Shown here piece by piece: positions 55,263 to 64,000 of a stretch of DNA of 64,000 nucleotides. Made by a program: the position numbers and the translations under genes. The stretch covers positions 62,001-126,000 of the forward strand of contig JAVXUO010000425.1 in NCBI GenBank assembly GCA_033065855.1. Direction: 5' to 3'. This DNA comes from Escallonia rubra. Lineage: Eukaryota > Streptophyta > Magnoliopsida > Escalloniales > Escalloniaceae. Below the pieces are notes generated by a model. The model ran no database searches. It had not been told where the DNA came from and saw only the letters and a program-made list of their open reading frames with translations. The first letter of the stretch is position 1. Every line of letters begins with the position of its first letter.

Positions 55263-56320
55263 CAGCGGCGGACCCACGTGGTGACAAGGGGGGCTGAAGC
55301 ACCCTGACTTCTGGCAAAAAAAAAAAAAATTGGTTTTTGGGAATCGCAGACACCGTTCCCAATCCCCGATATCCCGTTCGGCCGCTCCCCGAGAGACCCA
55401 CCATCGAGACTCTCTCTCACCGAGTCATCGGTGGACAGTGAAGCTCACGGCGACCGACGACCAGATCTGAGCGACGGTAGCTTCGACGAGGGACGACGGA
55501 GTGACGGCTGTGACGCCGTGACGGACGAGTGGACGAGCAGATCTGAGATCTTGACGGCCGATGACGTCCTGCGAGTTCCGCACCGACGCCGGCTGCTGCC
55601 TGCTGGGGCTTGGGAGTGCTGAGCGTGCTGGCTGCTCTGCTGACTGCTGTAATTTTTTTTCTGTTCGTATGCCCTTCGGCCCCTTCCACAGTTCCACTGC
55701 CTCACTGAGTCACTGTACATTTAGTGACACAAAATAGTGTGAGGCTCAACTTTGATCATTTCTTTTTTTCTTCAGTTGCAGAGTTGCTTGAATCACTACT
55801 TCTAATAATTTGTACAATGGTGCAAAATAAATAAAGAAACAAAGAAAAGAATTTATTTCATTTTATACTAAATGTCTAGAATACCTTATATAGTTATATT
55901 GATCATTGACGTCTAATGTCTTATGTCTAACCAAATAACCAATGACAGATTTATGCGAATTTTGCCCACTTTACTTCTTAGAAGGCTTAGATATACTTGT
56001 TATTTGTTAACCTTTGTTTTGAACACTATACAAAGAAGATGAAACCTTATAAAAATCCTAAACAAGAACTAAATATAAGCTTCATTTTTAGCCACCTTGG
56101 CTTCACTATTATCACTATATAATTATTATGGTGAATTTGTATTTTCCTTTTTCTTTTTTTTTGTACTTGTAAAGAGTCTTTAATGACTCTTGTGAAACTT
56201 AATAATACTTTTTGTATGCTTTTATAAGTGTGCTTTGTTTTTAATATTATTTTGATAAAAAAATTTGGTAAATTCGATATAATTTTTACACCTCCTAAAA
56301 AAAACCTGGTTCCGCCCCTG
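55263..56320. mobile_element. Non-autonomous hAT element (1,058 bp)
   Basis: The 8-bp duplication CCTGTTCC flanks it (55255-55262 and 56321-56328). The left end is CAGCGGCGGACCCA; the right end read inward is CAGGGGCGGAACCA, so 12 of 14 bases agree. The paralogous locus near 8115-8150 lacks the element: AAAGG runs almost directly into GTCAGATACGCGGGAATTGG. The left 400 bp are GC-rich (with open frames I reject as coding) and the right part is AT-rich. Confidence 0.9.
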
Positions 56321-56329
56321 CCTGTTCCC

Positions 56330-57860
56330 CTGTCAGATACGCGGGAATTGGGTTGACTTTTTTTTTTTTTCTTTTTTTGGTAAACGTAAGAACTTAGATT
56401 AATAAGACGTCAAAATTTGACTTTCTTGCTACTTAGGTTTCTCTTTCTCTACAAAATGCTTTAACATATCCATTTTCTTATTACGGATCTACAGTTATTT
56501 ACTGCTTGAAATAACTCAAAATTTCATGCTATGTATGTATCAGACAACTATCAAGGCTCAAGTCGACTACACATGAAAATTGAGGTCGACTCTTTTACTT
56601 TATGAATTGACAGTTCTTATTTTTGAGTTGGACGTTCATCAAGAATAACTAGAATTAAGTCTTTTCTACCTAGACAAATGTTAACCTAATAATTCAAAGG
56701 TTTTTATGTAAAAAGAAAATTAATTGTCCTTTTGCTTCATTCGAGTTGTGCTCATTCTTTTATCTTGACTTTGACTTGTCAAACAATATTTGTTGAATCT
56801 ACTGTTGTCACTTGAGTTCAACGTAATGTTCACATTACTAAAATGTATCATCAGATTTCAAGAAAAAATCAAAGGAAAAAATATCCGATAAAGGGATGGA
56901 GTATTTCCTTATATCTTTTTTTGAAGAGCATACCAAGCTCTGAGGGCCAGTTCATCACAGGCCTAGCTTTTAAGTTTCTTTCTTGTACTTGTTCAGACCT
57001 AATATGGGAAGAGAAAGCATATGAGAAGAAGAGATGGCTCCTTGTACTCCCTTAAACTACCACAAAGAGGACGCATGTCCTCACGAATGATATCCATTTT
57101 CACCAATCTATCTATCCTTACTACCAATTTCTTGAGGCATGTTCCTTTTCATAATAAGGAGAATTTAGGTAGATAACATATCAACCATAAGCTAAGCCAT
57201 TAGGCTGAAAACAAGTAAACATATACAAGCCTTTTGGGTTTTTCAGAACCAAATATAGGAGGATATAGCAGGAGCACCTAAAACACAATTGCATCAGTAA
57301 TAAAATTAGAAGACAGAAGGCTAGGATAACATAGTGGAAGGAAGAGTTGAGGCATGTTAACCAAAGGATAAAGGCATCAATATGGATCTACCCTGGTGTC
57401 AATTCTTTCCTTAATTGATCAAATATCTCTGCTATTTAGCTAAAGAGAAAAAGAGAACCACTGGTACTAGTCAGCTCACTCCAACTTGAAGAAGTACAGA
57501 TACAGAAACTAGCCACTGCGGCCCTACTTAATTTGCCACTGCTTATCGAATGGTAGAGCACGGCTTGTCATCCGGCGATACAACCTATCAGAAAGGTAAA
57601 TGGAAGATCCTCCGTCTATAACTGTACCTCACCATACATTACGTTTGACCCACCTACAGAAGATAAATCACTTCTAGTCTCCGGTTACATTTTCCATTTA
57701 TAAAAGAGAAGCAAAAGCTTAAAACTGGCATCTCAGTCCTCAGACAGAATCCGAATGCAATTCAGTTTTTGGAGCCTCATCTGCTGAAACAGTGAGCAGG
57801 CATACATTTGGATCGACCAGGCTCCCTCAGTTGCTGGAAAATGCGTCCCATGCAGGGGAA
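56330..57860. other. Intergenic block between array units
   Basis: No gene is visible. About 56330-56850 parallels 8150-8640, upstream DNA of the type-1 gene. About 57150-57860 parallels 8700-9430, downstream DNA of the type-2 gene. The stretch 56860-57140 has no obvious partner and only short frames. Confidence 0.6.
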
Positions 57861-57861
57861 T

Positions 57862-60800
57862 CTATGGATTGGAGCTACTATGCGTTGAATTTCGTGGCTT
57901 TGAAGGCATTGGAAGAGTGCTAAACGAGCTAAGCATGAGAACAACTGAAGAGATGGTTGGCCTGTCAGCTGCCTCTTCTTGAACACACAGCATTGCAACG
58001 TGGATGCATCTAACAATGTCACCCATTGGACTTGTACCAGCCTTCATTTTAGGATCTACCAGCGGTAAGAATGCCGCACCCATCCAACATTTCCAAGCCT
58101 AAAGAATTTACCATGTTCGACTTACATTTCAGTATATGCTTACATGATGTCATATATAATGCAAAATGTGAATCTGAACTTACATAGCTTAAAAGGTCTT
58201 TCTCACTCTTCTGAAAACAGTAATTCTTCTGTCCACTAATGATTTCGAGAACCAACACACCAAAACTAAAGACATCTGACTTCTCAGAGAACTGCCCATG
58301 AATTGTGCACTCCGGTGCCATATATCCACTGCAAGTTAGGTGTTAGATAGAGTTGCACACCAAAAAACAATAAAATTTAACAGATTCCAAGGTCAAACAC
58401 CAGTCTGAACCAAGTCCCAAATATTTGTACCTGGAAATCTCTCAGGCTTAATTCTCCAAGATCACAAGTTATATCATTTCTGAGATAGGTAGTATATTGA
58501 GCATATAATAGGGAGAACAAAGGTCTGTGCGAATTCAATTCAGGCATTCCCTGAGCATCAATAGGAGACTCAACCCAGACCAGCCTAACTATGCAGAACA
58601 GATTCAGAAAGTCCACACTCAAGACAGAGCTCAATCTCAAGATGGTATCAGATCTCTTCCAACCATTTTGGTCTTTCCTTGTGGTTGGATTCTTGGCCTC
58701 AAACCTTAATGTAGGATTATACTGCTGCTTGATAAAAAGGTCTCATTCCAAATTGAACTCCTATGGTTGAAATTACATACTTGGTCGAAACAAAGAATAC
58801 TTACTTGGTTCCAGAGATGCTAGATGTAACGTTTTGGGTTTTGCCCAACATTAGTGACCCTGCCAGACCAAAATCTGCAATTTTTGGATTCATCTCAGCA
58901 TCTAACAGAACATTGCTAGCTTTTAGATCACGGTGGATAATTTGAACATGAGAATCTTCATGAAGGTAACGAAGTCCCCGGGCAACACCTCTTATAATTT
59001 TCCAACGAATATCCCAATCCAAATATGAACGCTTTGCTGGATCTAATAGTACACCAAGCATGTGGCATTGTCAGAGCAAAGTCTAAATCACAAACTTTCC
59101 AGAAACAAAAATCTTCATGAGTTTCCGCTGTATGCAAAATGCTTGTGAATGTATTGTACATGCCCATGTGAAGCGAATTAGGAGAGTTAGCATACCAAAG
59201 AGGAAGTGGTCAAGACTTGCATTCGGCACAAACTCGCTGACAAGAAGGCTTTCAGCTGCTTCGAAGCAATACCCAAGGAGTTTAACCAAATTCTTGTGCC
59301 GAATCTCTGCCACCATCAACACCTCATTTCTGAATTGTAGTTCACCTCGTGTGGAATCGATAGACAGCCTCTTCACGGCTATTTCTTGTCCATTTGGAAG
59401 CTTGCCCTAAGATGACGGCAGAATTGATGTTAAACAGGTCAAACCACTCTCAAGGAATGCAAAAGTTGCTTATAATCCAAAATGCCATTGTTTCCGGGCC
59501 GTCATCTGGGGCTTGGGGGCTTTTGGGGGGGTTTACCTTGTAAACACGCCCAAATCCACCTTTTCCAAGCATATTAGCATCAGAGAAGTTATCTGTAGCT
59601 AAACGAATTGCATTAAGACTGTACTGCAATGACTCCAGGGTGGTATCTACAACAACAAATGAACCGTTTCTGATAAATTGAAAAGTACCATGCGCTCAAA
59701 GGTAAAGGTCACGAATTCCAATGATTTAATTAGTTATCCAGTTAGATATGTTTACAGCTTACTCTCATAAGTCTGATTTACAAATTTTAAGAACTTTTCG
59801 TTTTTTATATATTTGACTGTGCACATTCAAGAACTTGATGTCTTCTTTCAAGAACTTTCTTGTATTACCTATTCCAGAATCTAATCCTCTCCTTTTAGAA
59901 GTGCCCCAGAAATAAAAGTCCAATCCGTAAAGCAAAGGTAGCAAATCTTACACAGTTCCAGATCTACCATCCTCGTGCCCTTAGCTATATTATCAAGCAA
60001 CCATCATCATAGTTTAGGCAAAGGATAGGCTTGAAATGTAAAGTTTGAGAATATTTCTTAGAAGTTCAAGTTTAATGAATGAGCAAGACATCACATGTTA
60101 TTAGTTGAATATTGTAATGTGAGATTGAACAAAACTGGAATGAAGAAATTTTTTCTAGAAGTAAAGTTTGATACTCAATATAAGATCAAGCCCCGAGAGA
60201 CCTAGGTTAAGGCTACTCTAAAGTTAGAATTGATGAAGTAGACGCTTCTTTCATCAAGCTTAGTGTTCCTCTGATTCACTCTCTGCCTCAGTTATACTGG
60301 ACTAATTACTATTGCTATATTTCAATTTCTTGTTACTGAAAGAGGAAAAGAGAACACACATCATGATAGATGAATAGTTTCAACTTACCGGAGTTTCCTG
60401 CAGCAGCTCCCGTAAACAATAGCCGGAGCTTCTTTGATAATGTCAATCTAGTAGGATTCGTTCCAGACTGTTTGTCGCTTGCATCACCGGGCCATGTAAT
60501 TCCACCCATATATTTCTCGTGATGGCCACCATTACCATTGTTGGCATCCTGTTCAACAGATGAGCCTGCAACAGGCAATCTTTTGCGTCCTAAATCACCC
60601 AGGGCAAGAAAAGCTTTCCCAAACAATGATGGTTGTCCCTTCCTTGTAAATGTCATCGTGGCATGCTTTACATGAGACTGCCCACTCCTTGCATTACCCA
60701 ATTTTACAGTTCGATTAACCGGCCGGTCATTAGGAGAATTTGCACTCTCTTGAATGTCATAAGCCCCACTAAAACTTGAACTCTCCTCCCCAACCTTTGA

Positions 60801-62054
60801 AGAATATGTTCTCTCTTCCAATGCCAAAGCATACTCGAGCCTCGCCACTACTTCAGCCATTGTTGGGCGTTTCTTTGGACGACTGTGCAAGCATTGTTCT
60901 GCAATTTGTACAAATGCCATTAAACAGTCTGACAATATTTCCCCCTGCAAAGAGGGATCTATAATCTGATCTACTTTTCCTCCCTTGACGCAGTGCTTGG
61001 CCCATCCAGCTAGACCCCATTGCTCTTCATCATCGAGTCTCATATCCATAGCTGGCCTCCCACACAGCACTTCGAACAATACCACCCCAAAGGAATACAC
61101 ATCAGATTTCCTCGTCAGCACATGAGTCAAGTGATAATCGGGATCCAAGTAGCCAAATGTACCTCTGACATTGGTGCTTACATCCGTGCATGACTGATTT
61201 GCCGGGCCTACTTTGGACATCCCAAAGTCGGAAATCTTAGCTGCCCAATCTTCGTCCAACAAAATGTTTGAGCTCTTCACATCACGATGTATGACTCTGT
61301 CCTTGAATCCTGTACCAGTGTGAAGGTAGTCCAATCCACGCGCTGATCCAATGCATATTTTAAGGCGTTGCACCCAGGATAAAGGAGCATTAATGTTTTT
61401 ATCGATTTTGTGCAGATGATCAGCAAGGGTTCCACGGGGCATATACTTGTAAACAAGTATCATCTCATGGCATTCATCACAATAACCAATGAGAGCGACA
61501 AGGTGGCTATGTCGAAACCTTGAAAGCATTTCAATCTCAGTCCGAAACTCAGGGGCTCCCTGGTGTGACATGGAATTCAACCGCTTTATTGCAACAATAG
61601 TTGTTCCATTAACTATGATCCCTTTGTACACCTTTCCGAATCCACCCCGCCCAATGACTGAAGCATCATCGAAGTTACTTGTTGCGGATTGGAGTTCAGC
61701 AAATGAAAAGCGACGGCAAAGTTGATGTTCCGAAGAGGACAATGGCAGTGAATAATTTTCTTTTTCTTTGTCGTCTAAGTTAGATTCCTGAAGTTGCCTT
61801 AGGTAATAAACAACGACATTCAACAGTACGATTACAAATATCGCACCATTGACAATTGGGCTTCCGAAGCCAAACGCTAGCCCTAATTTGTTTAGCTTTG
61901 GGGTTGATTCCGAAGAATGTGGAGGAGAAGAATTGTCGAAGTATAAAGAGATATCAGCGGGGGAGTCAGGAGTGGGTAAACTACCAGCAAAGACCAAAAG
62001 TTGAAAATGGAGAAAAAAGTGAAGAATGGTGCCAATAAGCAGTTCAAGGAACAT
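57862..62054 (-). CDS. Intact tandem-kinase receptor (CrRLK1L-type kinase + DUF26-RLK-type kinase)
   Basis: Exons: 62054-60389, 59646-59537, 59406-59196, 59042-58805, 58328-58184 and 58098-57862; 2,607 nt, 868 aa, every phase consistent. Order: signal peptide 1-24; short ectodomain 25-68 without malectin; membrane segment about 69-84; kinase 1 with GRGGFG 135-140, Lys157, Glu173, HRD 256-258, DFG 276-278; polar linker about 410-555; kinase 2 with GKGGFG 583-588, Lys604, HRD 699-701, DFG 719-721 and APE. Both halves keep their catalytic residues, so two active cytoplasmic Ser/Thr kinases are expected on one membrane anchor. The phase-1 donor (CCG|GTAAGT) and phase-1 acceptor (GTTGTAG|AT) create an Asp codon. 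The second half begins where the kinase exons of DUF26 RLKs begin and has no start or membrane segment of its own. Ligand and partners are unknown; an immune-receptor role is inference. Confidence 0.78.
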
Positions 62055-62059
62055 TCTGC

Positions 62060-62830
62060 TGAAGATACCAATTCAAAAGCTCACATCATATCATCAGATG
62101 CCCTAGTTATCCACGCTTGCCTGCAACATGTGGTCTCTCAATATTTTTGGAGTATCAACTATTTTCCCACAAACTACCACCATTAATCAGGAACCTGGGA
62201 ACAGGATTCTGCAAAATCAACAACTCCTGTCCACCCTACACCAACAAATGATCCAGGCATATCATATACAACCAATACTACTTTCTGAAATCTACTCTCT
62301 ATACAAAAGAACACAAATTACACTCCCAAAGAAAAGGGTATATATCTATCTGACAATTTTAGCCATAAAATGAATATCTGTGTGTTACAGACAGAAATTC
62401 TTCTACCAAAATCAGTAAAATGGGTACACGACTTAGAAGGTTTTCTAATAATTGAATCAGTAAAATTGGCTCGACAACATACCAGTTGATCTGAGTAGTA
62501 CCCATGAACGCCATGTTTGCGACCCCGCCACATCTCTTAAACACCACCAACACTGACAATTGCTACACCATCACTTACATAGTTATTCAATATAATATTT
62601 GTGCCGTCCTATAAAATATTTTTTTATTCACAGCACCTTACGCAAACATGAAAGTCAGCCAACACAGTCTTATATTTAATTCGAGTTACAAGTTTTTTCA
62701 AAGATGACGTGTTGAGATAGACGTCAAGCTTGCACAAACCAAATGCGGAAACATAAACTATGAGACTACGATGCCCATCATAACAATAGCAGTGTAACCA
62801 TTTGGATCATTTCACCTGAAGTGAGTATCA
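62060..62830. other. Upstream region of the intact tandem-kinase gene
   Basis: No gene is visible. It parallels 13830-14350 and 14820-15370 with two deletions, one between ACAGTCTT repeats. A promoter for the 62054 start is expected here, but I see no decisive motif. Confidence 0.6.
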
Positions 62831-62839
62831 TGGAAGGAA

Positions 62840-63421
62840 TCAACATCCCGATCCTATGTTGGGGATGAGAGTGTCATTAGTGCAAGTACGATTGACCTCA
62901 TCCCTGGCCTCAGTTGAGGATTTTGCTGGGGACAAGCTTTGGCTATGGCAAGCAGCACTCTCTGCAAAACATGGCCGCCATAGTTCAATGAAAGACACTT
63001 TTCGTTATCAGTATAAAGCGCTCTAGAACAGCGCCTTGCCAGTGCGAGGTTGAATGCACAAGGATCTGTTTCGACCTTAATGACCGAGACAAGGGGGATA
63101 TCATCATGATCAAGATTTGGCTCAACCAGCTTATGCAGATCTTTTAGTGGATCAGGCTTAGATTAGACCTCTTCAGTAGCAACAAGAAAGGACAATCAAA
63201 TTCAAATCTGTTGTGTGGGAAGTACTTCAAGGAGGCTACAAACTGAACTTTTAGCAAGCTAAGAGAGGGCAGGAAGATATGAACATGGCAACAAGTCCCC
63301 TGGATTCTGAGACCTCACTCGACTTTACGATGGTTTCTTCAGCAGAAACTAGTTCAAAAAGAACGGCTCCAAACGCATATATATCCATGTTAGAGGAAGC
63401 ATCACCGTGCTCAGCATTCCT
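62840..63421 (-). pseudogene. LysM-RLK (CERK1-like) kinase remnant 2
   Basis: Three C-terminal kinase exons remain. The one at about 63421-63284 is still open and reads [20 protein letters not shown] and ESRGLVAM. The ones near 63170-63080 and 62985-62870 match the decayed exons of remnant 1, with the same early stop after the [10 protein letters not shown] region. All exons for the N-lobe and LysM domains are missing. It is a duplicate of 15372-16011, better preserved in its first exon. Confidence 0.7.
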
Positions 63422-63854
63422 GCAACAGCAACCACGAAATGGGGTACGAGCTTTACGAGCCTTGATGCTTGTCATTTACGCCTGCCTTGTGCTTTCGCTC
63501 TGCATTTTCGTCATAGATGCACTGTGAACAGAGAAATCATTGCGAGAGATAGAAACTGGTCCAGACTTCATGGGGTTATCATGTTTGAAAGCTGTATTAT
63601 TTTCACCATCGAAACTCTAGCCTTAGGTTTCCAAATTTAACACCCCACAAACTGGTTAGTGTTGGAAATTTACGTAACGATGCTCGTGAGAGAGGGATAT
63701 AGGCCTTGTTCAATACCAGAATTATGAAGGTGCAAGGTGCGTATATATGGATTCAATTCTTAGGAGGAGTCGGTGGCACCTTTTGAGTTATGAAAATGGC
63801 ACCTTCTTTGAATTATCTTCCGAAAGGCTCGGACTGGTTCGGTGCAAAACTGGA

Positions 63855-64000
63855 ATGAAGGTGGCTATGTCTAAGCCTTGAAAACATTTCAATCTGAGTC
63901 CCGAACTCAGGGGCTCCTTGGTGTGGCATGGAATTCAACCGCTTCATTGCAACGACAGTTGCCCCATTATCTTTGATCCCTTTGTACACCTTTCCAAATC
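63855..64000 (-). pseudogene. Tandem-kinase gene 5' fragment, running off the window
   Basis: The minus-strand reading recovers the part of kinase 1 around the glycine-loop end (KGIKDNGATVV), the Lys region (AMKRLNSMPHQGAPEF) and RLRHSHL. It then joins LysM-RLK-flank DNA at the same point as the fragment at 16437. Only its downstream end is in the window, so I cannot judge the rest. Confidence 0.7.

Noticed and set aside
55417..55720. Several GC-rich open frames inside the 55.3-kb element
   Set aside because: They overlap in all frames within a non-autonomous hAT element and resemble no transposase or host domain.

Overview
The window looks like nuclear DNA of a flowering plant, probably a eudicot. 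It carries split genes with GT..AG introns, plant receptor-like kinase (RLK) families, Helitrons, hAT elements and AT-rich intergenic DNA. I cannot name the species. Every kinase gene lies on the minus strand, so transcription runs from high to low coordinates.

The core is a tandem array built from one composite gene. Its first part is one long exon: a signal peptide, about 40 residues of ectodomain with no malectin domain, a membrane segment, a kinase of the FERONIA/CrRLK1L type and a tail of about 160 residues. About 0.7-1.0 kb downstream lie five exons that match the kinase half of a cysteine-rich (DUF26) RLK, without its ectodomain or membrane exons. The long exon ends in a GT donor in phase 1 and the first downstream exon opens at an AG acceptor in phase 1, in all five pairs. 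I therefore read each pair as one gene for a membrane-anchored tandem-kinase receptor. The copy at 57862-62054 is intact (868 aa, both kinases with catalytic residues). The copy at 34104-38237 is open (936 aa) but its second kinase has lost HRD and DFG. The copy at 3657-7605 has a broken 5' end, and those at 9436-13816 and 50896-54725 are pseudogenes. Partial copies are at 16437-16982, 46240-47571, 48838-49074 and 63855-64000.

A LysM-RLK (CERK1-like) kinase lies among them as a degenerate gene without LysM exons (40110-45417) and as two smaller remnants (15372-16011, 62840-63421).

Layout: 1-3.6 kb, repeats and an LTR-like element; 3.6-17.1 kb, repeat unit one (two tandem-kinase genes, LysM-kinase remnant, N-terminal fragment); 17.4-34.0 kb, three head-to-tail Helitrons with a fourth nested inside; 34.1-49.1 kb, a rearranged middle unit; 49.2-50.7 kb, a hAT element and flank; 50.8-64 kb, a second copy of unit one with another hAT element at 55.26-56.32 kb.

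The tandem-kinase architecture, with functional, kinase-pseudokinase and dead members side by side, is the most interesting content. It resembles tandem-kinase immune proteins of cereals in principle, but any immune role here is inference.
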